A stretch of DNA of 64,000 bases from Symsagittifera roscoffensis. Its lineage: Eukaryota; Xenacoelomorpha; Acoela; Convolutidae. The stretch lies in contig NC_087071.1 of assembly GCF_963678635.1 (NCBI RefSeq), positions 45,929,095 through 45,993,094 of the forward strand, written 5' to 3'. The position numbers and the translations under genes are program-made. Every line of letters begins with the position of its first letter. Position 1 is the first letter of the stretch. The notes beneath the pieces were generated by a model, which made no database searches, was not told where the DNA came from, and worked only from the letters and a program-made list of their open reading frames with translations. Positions 36,290 through 51,200 of this stretch are shown here, in pieces.

Positions 36290-36530
36290 ACTTCAGAACC
36301 CTTGTAGAGTGAATGTAACTGTCAACTTGGAACCAATTCAAAACAAGTAGTTAATATGTCAAGTTATATTCTTAATGATTATCACTGTAAAATACTTGAT
36401 TGTGAAATACTTGTAAGAGAACTAGCCATTCATGATCCATGACAAAAAAATTACAATGATTTGTAAGGGTAAAACTATTTATAGTTTCAGCCAGGGAAGA
36501 ATAATTTTAACTTAGAGAGATGTTGCTCTT
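36290..36530 (+). repeat. Possible 5' LTR remnant
   Basis: This stretch, and its duplicate near 41560-41800, shares scattered matches in the same order with 53190-53380 (TTCAAAACAAGTA, CAATCATG, GAAACTAT). I read the pair as much-diverged LTRs flanking the gypsy fossil. The boundaries are uncertain. Confidence 0.35.
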
Positions 36531-39500
36531 CATCTCCTCTAAGCTCGCAGGAAAACCAGTAAGTTTATGCAGTAATTTTTCATACCTTATTGTACGAACT
36601 TAAACTAGCTGTAAACTTAAATTCCAAAGCCGTATATTTGAAAATAATGCATAAGTAGCTTTATACATAAACACCTAGCCGACTACAAATTTTAATACTA
36701 CCTCAAAAATTTCAAAGTCTGCAGTAACTATGTAAACCTAACAAATTTTAATGTTTATTGAATAAGTTAAAGTACAAAAGTCACAATAAGTTAGTAAAAA
36801 GCAATTATGATTGGTTTTCATAAAATTATATGGTTTCTTCCTTCTCGCGGACCTTTTATGCTTTTGCTGTCCGTCAACTAAAACAAACAACAAATTTTAA
36901 AAACAACTAATTTAATTTCAATTCAAGATCATCAAGACTTTTGTTAGATCTTTAACCACTTTTAAGACCATAAGTTTGAAGTCAAATTTTATCAAGGCCT
37001 ATCCTTGTTTAACTTTAATCCTAATTTTATTCATTTAAAACCAGATTATCAAGGCTATACTGGGATCTTTAACATTTAACGTTAATTTTAAATCCAATGT
37101 GTTTTATAACTTGTAATTTAATTTAACTTTAAAGTTCAGATCATCACGGCTTTTCTTGGATCAGTTAATAAATCTAACGCTACCTCTTAAACTGGTTTTT
37201 AAGGACCTCAAAGTTTGATTTGACTTCCAACCCTTGTTTACGACCCACGGTTAACTGAAGTTCTTCCAACAAACTAACCATTCGAATTAGGATAAACAGT
37301 GAAGTACTTCGGTTACTCATCCTTCACTTGAACCCTATCTCCTAATTGACCCAGGCCTAGAACAAATCTTAAAAAAAAGTAAAAACTAAATAATATCTAT
37401 TATCCAACCGTCGATCTCATATCAAACCCCATTTAGATCAGATTAAGTTTACTCCGCAACCCGTCCTGTTGCAAAATTTTACCCCAAAGATTAAGATTGA
37501 CCGCACAAATACCTTAAGAACTAACAGTTTAAGAATTAGAATCTGACATCTGGTTTTCGCATCAATCATTCTAACACTTATTTTGTAAGACTTTTTGGGA
37601 AACAAACAAACATAAATTCTCATCAATTGTTTAATTGGGGTTTCTATATACGAAGTCATTTTTACACCACACAAGGAAAAAATAGGTTAAATTGAATCAA
37701 AAAAGCAAACAGTAAAAATGTTATAATATTTAAACAAAAATTAATTATAAAAACTAAATTCTCTAGAACACGTAACGCTGTTTCAAAATCCGATGCATCA
37801 ACTATACAAAAACTTGAAATCCGTACAAATCTATTAAGCGATAAAAAACCATTTGACAATCAACGATTTTTTTGTGAATCCGAAACTACAACAGCATCAT
37901 CAATAAAGGGCAAACGCAGAATCAAAAACAGCTTATAGTCGACAACCAGTGAAATTGTATAACTGGAGTCAAACAGGAATACACATTGAAAGGTATACAT
38001 TAACTATCATTCCGCAAAAAATGATTCAATTCGTAGAAGATTGTGACAATGACTTCATCCTCCCATTTGTCTTTGATTCATGAAGTGACCCGTCATGAGC
38101 ACATGTCCAGTTTTGCTCCCTTATCTAGTAAATTTGTTTCGAAAAGGCAAAAGCCCATGCCAACAAGAGTTTGGAGTAGTTGAAAAAAAGAAGACAAATA
38201 CTAGATCACTAGTTACCCGGTATTAGTAACACCACCACACCAAATACAAACAAATCATTAAAATATAGACTTCTCAAAATTTTTGACGGAATAAATCAAA
38301 AATACTCAACATCAAAAAACAGCAAAGTCTATGGTCACAAATGAAGTTTTTCAAAAATGGTGTACAACTATTGCCACAGATACGGACACAGTTTTGCTGA
38401 ATGAAGACAAAAACAACAATAGAAACCAAACCCACCATCAAAAGATAAAGAAACAGGAACTCTTTTTTCCAATACATTAAGAAAGATAGAAAAATAGCTT
38501 GAAAAAACTAAGCATTTTTTTTCAGTACATGAAGAAACTAAGCAAAAACTTTCAATTTAAAGATATCTCAGGAAAACCATTTGCTTCTAATTATGGTAAC
38601 AGCAGATCACAATCACGATTACTCATTTGATCGTTCAAGAAAACAACCCCAAAAACAAAATTTTTAACGACAGATCTCGTCAAATTTCATATATTACAGG
38701 AATAGAAACAATAGCTGCAAAAACAGATCACGAAATTGTTCTCAGTCTCCATATCGAATCATTTCATAGTATTCAAAACGAACATTTCCTAGTTATAGAT
38801 GCAGGAAGCCTAAACATCAAAGACAGTTGAATCAGATAAAAGTTACAGCTGAAAGAACTAGACCCAACAGGAATAGAAAATTCACGAAATTCAGAATTGC
38901 AACTAAATCATAAAGGCTGTGAAAACAGAGATGATAGAAGTGAAAACGAGAACAAATTAATTGATAATATGCTAAAAAACGTAAATTTAGAAATCAAGCT
39001 CGCATCATTAAAAAAATTAATTACCTAACTCTAATATCAACAAACCTAACTTTGATCAAACAAATGAAGCACACTATAACCCACATATTGTTGAATATCA
39101 TGCAAAGACGTATAAACATATATTTCAAACCAAAGTATAACACTCAAAAACAACAACGCCTAGAGAGAAGTTTGGCGAATTCGGCTTCTTTCAGAAAGCC
39201 TAAAAAACACAAATTGTCAATCACCAGATTTTAAAAAAGATTTTAAAAAAAGATTCATCAGAATCAAAATTTTTTAGCATTATAACATGGAAAGCAATGC
39301 ACTCATCCTATCCCCAATCTCCAGAAATTTTAAGCACAGGACGCGAAGTTAAAAGTTATGGAAAAATTCAATTATCTCTCATACTTACAAAAACAATGGT
39401 ACAAAGCAATTTTCTATTAAAACCTTCAAGCAAATATTTCATGTCAGAGACCTTATATACAATTTAATAGGTATACTAATAATTACGAAGTATATACCAA

Positions 39501-41216
39501 CAAATTTTATGCTAAAAATAAAAGTTTAAGTCAAACACAAGTACACACGAACAAATAACGTTTATTTTACATTTTTCCAACGACTTAAAAAACAACCTCC
39601 ATTCTTTTCAAAATTTTACCCCATATCTAATCTACAACAAAAAACATTAAAGGGATATGCATATGGTTTTTCGAGCAACCAAATTCACCAAAACATTAAT
39701 GATCAAAACACTTATCAGATATACATGTCTGATATTAAACTCAGACCAATCCACAAATTATCTGGAGTAACAATCTCAATAATTGATTTCGCAAAATTAC
39801 ACGCTACATATAAACAAGGATTACTCGGAAGTTGCGAAACAAACGCAACACTTCATTCAACTCAAGAGAAACCATACAGAGTAAATATATTTTCAAAATT
39901 TTTAGACAATCGTTGATCCACATTATTAAACGAAGAGCTATATACTAACAATATCAAAAAAAGAACCAAACGAAACAGCATTTCTTTCACAAAAATTACC
40001 CATTCCAAACCCACATTTCAAATTTCAAAATATCCAAAAAACAGCAACAGTTTATGACAATGTTTGTTTTCCATCACTCTCAATAATCCAAAGAGAGTTT
40101 GTACAACTAACATCAAAATACAACACCAAATCTTATGCAACATCAAAATTTGGTTTAGGAAAAAAACATTCACCATTTTGTCTTCCTATGAAGCCCGACG
40201 CATTTTTCAAAAAGCAAAGAGCGAATAAAGTTCCAATACATCTACAGCACAAAATAAATAGATTTCTAGGTACTCAACTGATATGAAATTATCTCATCAG
40301 TAAAAAAAGAAGGACAAACAAAAGAAAATGCGTTTACAAACCTAGTCAATATCTTAACAAAAGGCGAATCCTTCAAGATAGTATTAGTCGCAAGATACTT
40401 AAATTCCCTGATCGATGAATCAAAAAACAATTGGCCCTTCGAACCAATAAAGGTAATTCTCACGAAAACAAAAGGACAATACTCCAAACTAGCAGATATG
40501 AACAGCGCAAATAATCAAACCTCGCTAGATGAATAAACACACCCTTTACAACAATTTTTTATTGGTAACAAAAGTACGAGTTTTATAGATTGATCTTTGG
40601 AATCTCCATAGGACCAGCAGTTTTTTCTGTCTTCATGCGTAGTATTTTTCGGCCTTTAATCGTTAATCAAAAAAGTAATCACATACTTAGACGATGTCTT
40701 TAAACAATCACTGACAGAGCAAGAAATGTTCAAAATTTTAGACAAATATAACCAAAAATTTTCCAAAGCATGAAAGCAGCTTCAGACAAATCACATTTCT
40801 GTCGCACTGGCATTAATTTTTTAGGACACATCTTTGAAGGAGACAAACAAATACAACTCTAAAAATACGGGAGACGCAATTTCGAACATAAAACCACCAT
40901 CTAATAAAAAATACAAGGGTTTCTTAGAACGTTATATTTCTTCAGCAAATTTATCTATAGAATGCAACACTAAATTAGACCTTTTCAGAACAAACTACGT
41001 CAACAAAACAGTTTTGGATGGACCCTCGAACATCAAAAACAACTCGACAAAACTAAAAAAAAACTTAGAAGCAAAGAGATCTTAAATACTATCCTAGACT
41101 CAAATCAATCGTTTTATGTAATGTGCGACGCATTCATTTTTGGAATCGCCGCTGCATTTTTACAACCTCATCATGGAACAAACCAAAATAATTTGAAATA
41201 TGCATATTCAAGAAGC

Positions 41217-44200
41217 TCGAATGTTCTGCAAGAAAAAGTTTCAATTAATAAAGTAGTCTTTTTGTTCAGCTTAACTCTCCGCTGATTTAACTCACAGATC
41301 AATACAACTTCAGCATAATTACAGCACTGCGTAGAAAATCCGAACTTAATCTTAGACTAAACTTGACAACCGTCAATATTTAGACTCAAAATTAATTTAG
41401 AATCAAAATTAATTTAATTTTAGAGTACTTGATATATACTTGCTGTAACGTATAGATAACAAATTGTAGCTTGAAATATAGAGTAGTCGAAATTGGGGAG
41501 TAAATTTTGTCCCCTTTTTTGTGTAAAATTGTCGCTGATTGTAAAAAAACAACACTGCTCCCTCAAAATTTCAGAACCCTTGTAGAATTAATGTAACTGT
41601 CAACTTGGAACCAGTTCAAAACAAGTAGTTAATATGTCAAATTTTGTTCTTGATGATTATCACTGTAAAATACTTGATTGTAAAATACTTGTAAGAGAAC
41701 TAACCAATCATGATCCACGACAAAAAATTTACAATGATTTGTAAGGGTGAAACTATTTATAGTTTCAGCCAGGGAAGAATAATTTTAAATTAGAGAGATG
41801 TTGCTCTGCATCTCCTCTAAGCTCGCAAGAAAACCAGTAAATTTATGCAGTAAATTTCCATACCTTATTGTACGAAGTGTAACTTAAACTAGCTGTTAAC
41901 TTAAATTCCAAAGCCGTATATTTGAAGACAAGGCATAAGTAGCTTTATACATAAACACCTAGCCGACTACAAATTTTAATACTACCTCAAAAATTTCAAA
42001 GTCTGCAGTAACTATGTAAACCTAACAAATTTTAATGTTTATTGAATAGCATAAAGTACAAATGAAACAATAAGTTAGTAAAAAGCAATTATGATTGGTT
42101 TCTATAAAATTATATGGTTTCTTCTTCTCGCGGACCTTTTCTGCTTTTCCTCTCCGTCAACTAAACCAAACAACAAATTTTAAAAACAATTTATTTAATT
42201 TCAATTCAAGATCATCAAAACTTTTAGTAAATCTTTCACCACTTTTAAATTCTTAAGTTTGCAGTCAAATTTTATCAAAGCCTAACCTTGTTTAACTTTA
42301 ATCTTAATTTTATTCATTTAAGACCAGATTATCAAGGCTATCTTGGGATCTTTAAACTTTAACTTTAATTTTAAATTCAATGTATTTTATAACTTGTAAT
42401 TTAATTTAACTTTAAAGTTCAGATCATCAAGTCTTTTCTTGGATCAGTTAATAAATCTAACGCTACCTCTTAAAACTGGTTTTAAGGACCTCAAAGTTTG
42501 ATTTGATTTCCAACCCTTGTATACGACCCACGGTTAACTGAAGTTCTTCCAACAAACTAACCATTCAAATTAGATTAAACAGTGAAGTACTTCGGTTACT
42601 CATCCTTCACCTGAACCCTATCTCCTAATTGACCCAGGTGTAGAACAAATCTTAAAAAAGGGAAAAACTAAATAACATCTATTATCCAACCGTCGATATC
42701 ATATCAAACCCCATTTAGATCAAACCCCACTTATATCAAAAACTTACCCCAAAGATTAAGACAACCTCACAAAAACCGTATGAAACCGGACTTGATTCAC
42801 GAAGACACGTCCAGTTTTGCTACTTTTTGCTAGTAAATTTGTTTCGAAAAGGCAAAAGCCCATGCCAACAAGAGTTTGCAAAAGTTGAAAAAAAGAAAAC
42901 AAATACTAGATCACTAGTTACCCGGTATTAGTAACACCACCACACCAAATACAAACAAATCATATAAATATAGATTTCTCAAAATTTCTGACGGAATAAA
43001 TCAAAAATATTCAACATCAAAAAACAGCAAAGTCTATGGTCACAAATGAAGTTTTTCAAAAATGGTGTACAACTATTGCCACAGATACGGACACAGTTTT
43101 GCTGAATGAAGACAAAACAACAATAGAAATCAAACCCACCATCAAAAGATAAAGAAACAGGAAATCTTTTTTCCAATACATTAAGAAAGATAGAAAAATA
43201 GCTTGAAAAAACTAAGCATTTTTTTTCAGTACATGAAGAAACTAAGCAAAAACTTTCAGTTTAAATATAGCTCAGGAAAACCATTGGCCCCTAATTATAG
43301 TAACAGCAGATCACAATCACGATTACTCATTTGATCGTTCAAGAAAACAACCCCAAAAACAAAATTTTTAACGACAGATCTCGTCAAATTTCATATATTT
43401 ACAGGAATAGAAACAATAGCTGCAAAAGCAGATCACGAAATTATTCTCAGTCTCCATATCGAATCATTTCATAGTATTCAAAACGAACATTTCCTAGCTA
43501 TAGATGCAGGAAGCCTAAACATCAAAGACAGTTGAATCAGATAAAAGTTACAGCTGAAAGAACTAAACCCAGCAGGAATAGAAAATTCGCAAAATTCAGA
43601 ATTGCAACTAAATCATAAAGACTGTGAAAACAGAGATGATAGAAGGTAAAACGAGACCAAACTAATTGATAATATGCTAAAAAACGCAAATTTGGAAATC
43701 AAGTTTGCATCATTACCAAAATGAATTACCTAACTCTAATATCAACAAACCTAACATTGATCAAACAAATGAAGCACACTATAACCCACATATCGTTGAA
43801 TATCATGCAAAAACGTATAAACATATATTACAAACCAAAGTATAACACTCAAAAACAACAACGCCTAGAGAGAAATTTGGCAAATTCGGCTTCTTTCAGA
43901 AAGCCTAAAAAACACAAATTGTCAATCACCAGGTTTTTAAAAAAAAATTTTAAAAATAGATTCAGCAGAATCAAAATTTTTTAGCATTATAACATGGAAA
44001 GCAATGCACTCATCCTATCCCCAATCTCCAGAAATTTTAAGCACAGGGCGCGAAGTTAAAAGTTATGGAAACATTCAATTATCTCTCATACTTACAAAGA
44101 CAATGAAACAAAGCATTTTCTCTTAAAACCTTCAAGCAAATATTTCATGTCAGAGACCTTAAATACAATTTAATAGGTATAATAATAATTACGAAGTATA

Positions 44201-45945
44201 TACCAACGATTGATGCGCTAAAAATAAAAGTTTAAGTCAAACACAAGTACACACGAACAAGTAACACTTATTTTACATTTTTCCAACGACTTAAAAAACA
44301 ACCTCCAGTCTTTTCAAAATTTTACCCCATATCTAATCTACAACAAAAAACAATAACGGGATATGCATATGGTTTTTCGAGCAACCAAATTCACCGATAC
44401 ATTAATGATCAAAGCACTCATCAGATATACATGTCTGATATTGATATCAGACCAATCCACAAATTCTCTGGAGTAACAATCTCATTAATTAATTTCGCAA
44501 AGTTACAACTACAAACGTAATCAAACTACACATAAACAAGGATTACTCGGAAGTTGCGAAACAAACGCAACACTTCATTCAAATCAAGAGAAAGCATACA
44601 TAGTAAATATATTTTCAAAACTTTCAGACAATCGTTGATCCACAATATTGAAAGAAGAGCTATCGACTAACAATATCAAAAAAAGAACCAAACGAAACAG
44701 CATTTCTTTCACAAAAATTACCCATTCCAAACCCACATTTCAAATTTCAAAATACCCAAAAAACAGCAGCAGTTTATGACAATGTTTGTTTTCCATCACT
44801 CTCAATAATCCAAAAAGAGTTTGTACAACTAACATCAAAATACAACATCAATTCTCAAGCAACATCAAGTTTTGGTTTCGGAAAAAAACCTTCACTATTT
44901 TATCTTCCCATGAAGCCCGATTAAGTTTTCAAAAAGCAAAGAGCAAATAAAGTTCCAATACATCTACGGCACAAAATAAATAGATTTCTAGATACTCAAC
45001 TGATATGAAATTATGTCATCAGTAAAAAAAGAAGGACAAACAAAAGAAAGTACATTTATGAACCTAGTCAATATCTTAACAAAAGGCGAATCCCTCAAGA
45101 TAGTATTAGTCCCAAGATAGTTAAAATCCCTGATCGATGAATCAAAAAACAATTGGCCCTTCGAACCGATAAAGGTAATTCTCACGAAAACAAAAGGATA
45201 ATACTCTTATTTAGCAGATATGAACAGCGCAAAAAATCAAACCTCCCTAGATGAGCAATCACATCATTTAACACAAATTTTATTGGTAACAAAAGTACGA
45301 GTTGTATAGATTGATCTTTGGAATCTCCATAGGACCAGCAGTTTTTTCTGCCTTCATGCGTAGTATTTTTCGGCCTTTAATCGTTAATCACAAAAATAGT
45401 CACATACTTAGGCGATGTCTTTAAACAATCACTGACAATACAAGAAATTTTCGAAATTTTAGACAAATACAACCAAAAATTTTTAAAAACATGAAAGCAG
45501 CTTCAGACAAATCACATTTCTGTCGCACTGGCATTAATTTTTTAGGACACATCTTTGAAGGAGACAAACAAATACAACTCTAAAAATACGGGAGACGCAA
45601 TTTCGAACATAAAACCACCATCTAATAAAAAATACAAGGGTTTCTTAGAACGTTTTATTTCTTCAGCAAATTTATCTATAAAATGCAACACTATATTAGA
45701 CCATTTCAGAACAAACTACGTCAACAAAACAGTTTTGGATGGACCCTCGAACATCAAAAACAACTCGACAAAACTAAAAACAACTTAGAAGCGAAGATAT
45801 CTCAAATACTATCCTAGACTCAAATCAACCGTTTTATGTAATGTGCGACGCATCCATTTTTGGAATCGCCGCTGCATTTTTACAACCTCATCATAGAACA
45901 AACCAAATAATTTGAAATCAGCAAACTCAAGAAGTTTTGCGGAAG
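41217..45945. repeat. 5.4-kb tandem duplication, second copy
   Basis: Begins with a copy of the last 210 bp of the 10.8-kb unit (41217-41424), then repeats the gypsy part. It lacks about 90 bp near 36070-36150 and about 0.65 kb of the segment 37440-38090. The two copies are clearly diverged, so the duplication is not recent. Confidence 0.9.
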
Positions 45946-46416
45946 CTAATTACGACTCTCTACACAAATGAGAGAGTGTACAGCAATAGTACATAAAGTA
46001 ACAGCAATTTTGAACATAAAACCACCATCTAATAAAAAAAAACACAAGGATTTTCTAGAACGTTAAAATTCTTCAGCAAATTTACCTACAAAATGCAACA
46101 CTAGATTAGACCATTTCAGAACAAACTACGTCAACAAAGTAGTTTTGGATGGACCCTCGAACATCAAAAACAACTCGACAAAACTTTAAAAAAACGTAGA
46201 AGCAAATAGATCTCAAATAGTATCCTAGACTCAAATCAAACGTTTTATAAAATGTGCGACGCATCCATTTTTGGAATCGCCGCTGCACTCTTACAATCTC
46301 ATTATGGAACAAACCAAATTAATTTGGAATCTGCAAACTCAAGAAGCTTTGCGGAAGCTAATTACTACTCTCTACACTAATGAGAGAGTGTACAGCAATA
46401 GTACATAAAGTAACAG
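45597..46416. repeat. About 410-bp tandem duplication at the RT/RNase H border of the gypsy fossil
   Basis: 45597-46003 is repeated at 46004-46416. Both begin GCAATTT and end GTACATAAAGTAACAG. Together with the 5.4-kb duplication, this makes a third, partial copy of the segment. Confidence 0.9.
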
Positions 46417-48240
46417 AGTATGAGTTCTTAATCCTTGGATCAAACCATTCAACAGTTTCATTTACAGATCATAAACCTATCAATTTTCTCTTTACAAAGA
46501 AATCTAATCCCAATCATTGAGCATATAGATTTCAATGATTCCTAATAAAGTTTTGCATTTTACACAAAGTCTGGGAAGCAAAAATCTTGATTTACTTCAT
46601 TACCTAGTAGAAACACACACTACTTGCACAAAAAAACAACTGTTGAAATACCACAAAATATAAAAAAATTTCTCGCTTAAGATGAAACATCACTGTGGTT
46701 GGAAATCAAAAATGCAGTAAGAATTGATTCGATAACAAACAAAATAATCACGTAGGGCAACCAATTTTAATTGCAGTCGAATATGGAAATGATGATTCCA
46801 TTTAACAGAAAACAACACATTTAAAACTATTCCATAGTCCTCATGGTTAAAAATTAATAGGCAATTAAAAACACAAAACCAATTTTCACAACAGACTAAA
46901 TCAGCTCTAATGATAGAGAAAGAATATCTTATAGACAAAATCAATTAAGCAAGACCATCAGATACTAAAAAGAAATATACAATAAATAGAGTACCTAGAA
47001 TACCCAGTTGATACCTTACCTCTATCATATCAAGGAATCAAAAATCTCTTCATGCCATGCACCACCCTAATCTTAACCCGGAAAAGCGGATATCAGCGTC
47101 TTAGACGAAACAATACTCAGATACTTCCGAAAAATTAACAACTCCTCAATACATGAAAACACAGATATATTAAAAGATTTCCAAACTGATACTAAAGTAC
47201 CTTGTCTACCATTAAAATCAATGTTTATAGCATTCTTCACATCTCATTTTCAATTCACAAAAAGACATATTGGATAAAAAAAACATATCAGAATTTAACA
47301 CAATTTTTTTTTCTTACCAAACGCACCAAATGAATTAAAGTACTTTGCAATGACTGTCTGACCTGTCAGCTAAATGATGCATTCCCACTTTGACAAATTG
47401 CCGAAAAACAAGACCTAAAAGGACAAAATTTATCTTTTACTCGTAGAATCTCATTTGACACAAAAGGCCCTTTATCAATATCTTCTTAAAGAATTTCAAA
47501 TATTGGTCATTTTAGACGCGTTTACACACTAAGTATTATTAAACCCCTTCCACACTGCACTGCATACACACACAACACTTTATAAAAAAATTAACAGCCA
47601 ATTTCAGATTACCCAAAATCATGGTTACAGACAAGGGATTTGAGTTTACTAATAGTTTAATAATTACACGGCTATTTATATAATGTCAAACACAAGCCTA
47701 ATACCTCACACGGTCGATGGAAAAATGGATTAATTGAAGGTAAGAATCGTTACTCATGATGAAGATCAATTTGATCATCCACAAATTTTAAAATTAGCTT
47801 TCGGTACTCAAACGGCATGGATTATATACAAAGATAAAACACAATGAAATTTATAAAAAATCGCAAAGAAACTATTACAAAGACAAAAATTTCATCAGCT
47901 CGACTCCAAAATCAACCTGGAATTTATTATAAAACTTTCATCCCACAAAATAAAAAAATAAAAATAAAGAGTATTTCAAAAAACATCAAATTAATGAAGT
48001 TTCTTAAGTACATCCAAAAATCAACTTTCCTTACAACCTTAATCAAAACTACAGAAAACTGTGTAATAGCCATTTTTGAGTCATCTAAAATAAAATTTTG
48101 TTATTCCCAGTTCTCAGAAACAGTCATCCAAACAACAACCAATCAAATCCCTAGAATTTATCTCATCCTCTGTTTGATACGCGCGCAATTTTTAATCGAT
48201 ATAACTCCAACTTGCACAAAAACTTAAGCTTTTACTTCAA

Positions 48241-51200
48241 GACTTTCAGGTCAAAAATCAGCAAAACCCTTTTACTTCACAACATAAATAAAAATCATAT
48301 AATTTTTACTACCCCTTCTATCAACCACTGAGAAACTTAACAAAACTGAAAAAAATCAGACCGCAAAATTTACCAAAAAAATAAGTTCATAAGCTTGAAG
48401 CTAGTAATTCATAAGATCAATCTGTCTCATGATAATCTACCTAACAAAAACCCCTGATCATACCATAACTAAAAACAAGAATCAACAACCTTATAATCAA
48501 AACTCCAGACTTTTCCTCACCAAAATTCAGTCAAAAATCATTAAACCAATCAGTCAAAAATCATTAAACAATCCGACCTCACTCAAATATACTTTAAAAA
48601 ATTAAAAACCTTCCGGCAAGCAAATCGGTTTTTGAATTTTATCTTTAAAGTCTCTATCATTTTTCTCTATAGCAAGTCATTTTTGGAATTCTTTCTTTGA
48701 TTTCTCTTTTTTATACAAATCTAAGCGAACATTTTAAAGTTTTCCAGTTTTCTATTAAGCGATTTATTAGATTTTTTGATAACCCTTTTCATAGTTTTTT
48801 TGTGTACAATTTGTAGTTTTTTTACTTCAAACATACGTTTCCCTTTCCCAAAACACTAATAACTCAAGCAGGTACATAAATACATGAATTCTTCTAAATG
48901 GTAAGAAAAGCTTCTAATTAAAAAAGACCACCTGACAATTTTTGTCATCTTTCTAAATTGAATAGCCTTCCCCATTTTGACCTTTATAAAAGATTTAAGA
49001 AAGCAATATTTGTATTCCTTTTAGCAATTATTCTAATAAACACTCTTTTAAAATGTCGCTGACAAAACCTTAGAATCAAAATATCACAATTGCTGATCAA
49101 ACCACAATTAAAGATTCTCTCTCAACCAACCCGTACAAAAATTAAAATCAAAATCCCTATAAAACCCTTACAGCATCAAGTCAATCAGCCTAGTCTCAAA
49201 CATGTACTCGTCTATCGTACGTAGAAAACCATATAACTTTGCGGAAAGACAAGCATCTTTGTCTGAATCATTAACACCAGCTCATCATAATGCATCCCTA
49301 AGCGATCCACAGAACTAACCAACAATTAACATCTACCCATCAGTACTACAAGACCCAAATCGAACAAGACACCAAAGTCAAAATCAAAACCCAAATACCA
49401 CAATCAAACGACAGACAATTCATCCTTGAAAAAACAAGACTCAAACAATTGAACAAACCCTCATCACCAACATCGACTCCCTCTTGATTTATCAAGCAAC
49501 ACAAAACAAAGCAGCCATCCACCTGTTAGTTTAAATTTACACCAAAATGGTCAAAACTTTTCATCTGACTACTTAGGTACAAAACCCACTTCTGAACAAT
49601 TAGAGAAAACTCGTTCAAACATCTTCGAACAGACTTCTACATTGTTTGAACTATACATTCATCCAAGGCGAACAAACTTTGTCAACGAACCAACCAAAAT
49701 TTATTTCCGAAACAACTTCTGTATCATTGCCAGAAACACTTACTCTCTCATCAACAAGTTCAGCCGCAGGTATATTGTCACTGAATAGCTTCTCAATAAT
49801 TTTTCTACATCATTCAATCAAAAGATATCAAGAGCTACAACAAAAATCATTTAACCGCTACGACTAGAATGGAAACCATTTGTAGCAACACCTGCTTTAT
49901 TTGGACAATATCTAGATTGTAGCCGCCCAACAGTTATGCTCTAAGCCGACTGACTGCAATACAGTCAGCAACCTCAATATAGATTTACAATCCATTGGCA
50001 TATGCTCAAAGTCAGATATACAACATCACGTACGAACACAACAATTTCAAGAACTTCCTACAAAAATGGATACCATCAAACGACAATCAATAGACCAGTA
50101 CCTGAGAAAACACGCTGAAAACAAACGGCTTCCTGGGTATCTACAAACAAGATTACAGTGGATGTTTTGCAGAAATTAAAGATGATGAAATCTATCTCAA
50201 CGTAGAAAAATACCGGCAACAAATATCTCACCAATTGATATCTTAAGTTTTTTGCACATAAAAGAAGAAGTACTAGTAGCATAAGGACTGTCCAATGACA
50301 TCCTAGAAAGATTGACTTATCTTATACGCATTGTTTAGTTTCGTAAGGTTTTTTTTGTCTCAAAAACAATATACAACACATGTGAAATCCAATACAAGTC
50401 AATAAACAAACCAGCGTAGAAAAATTTTTTTGGAATTGTCATCACGTCTATCGTAAAAATCTCTTAGATGCACGAATTAGCGATTATAATAAGAAACTAT
50501 CAACGAAAAAAAAACACTTACGATACTCCATAAAACAAATAAAAACACCCACAGCAACATCTTATCTTTACAATCTATCAAATAATGATCAATTAAGAAA
50601 ATCAAGAGAAAACTCTAGAACTACATTCTCCTTAGCATCAATATTCCAACAAAACAACGAAATGCAATGTAGCCCCATTTCATACATAGCATATCAGACA
50701 AAAAAACTCATGAGACATATGAGCGAATAAAAGAACAACCACATACAATAAAGTTTTGTTCTCAGAAAAATCATCTTTTAAGCCCACGATGAGCCGCCAA
50801 ACTGGATCACTCAACCTATTCCTTTCTTACGGCTCCGACAATCCCACGACAATTTTCTGTCACTTCAATTTCAAACCTCACCTCGTCTCGTCTCTTCTAC
50901 CAGCTTTAGCCTCAGTTTTTCTACTTTTTAATCCAGCTCACCTCATATGCACTCCGATGATTCGATAGAAACCGTTTGTGATACTCTTAACACTACGAAA
51001 CTTGCCATTGATACCCTTGACCAATTTCTAGATTCTACTTTTAACTCATTTTTAACTACTCACAACCAACTTTCGTCCCAATAGTTCGCTCAACTCCCGT
51101 AATACTTTCCACGTCCAGCTCCTCCTACACCAACGCAACCCCCATTTTCCCTTTCTAGTAGTTTATCCGATAATCATATGAGTGATGACCAGGTTGAACG

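Larger units (their letters stand above)
35839..41216. repeat. 5.4-kb tandem duplication, first copy
   Basis: Covers the last 220 bp of unit C plus the 5' half of the gypsy fossil. It is repeated from 41217. The junction GCTCGAATGTT at 41217 matches the sequence at 35839. Confidence 0.9.
36290..48240 (+). mobile_element. Ty3/gypsy LTR retrotransposon fossil, enlarged by internal tandem duplication
   Basis: Parts in order: a possible LTR at the left end, a gag zinc-knuckle remnant with CHRYGHSFAE (about 38370), an RT region with ITYLDDVFKQS (40678-40710) and a downstream GHI-type strand, an RNase H start with FYVMCDAFIFGIAAAF (about 41110-41170), an integrase zinc region (CNDC, about 47350), and an integrase core with VILDAFTH (about 47510) and MVTDKGFEFTN (about 47620). 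The gag-to-RNase H part is present twice because of the duplication listed separately. Family membership rests on the RT-RNaseH-integrase order. The element is old, very AT-rich and broken many tens of times. Confidence 0.85.
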
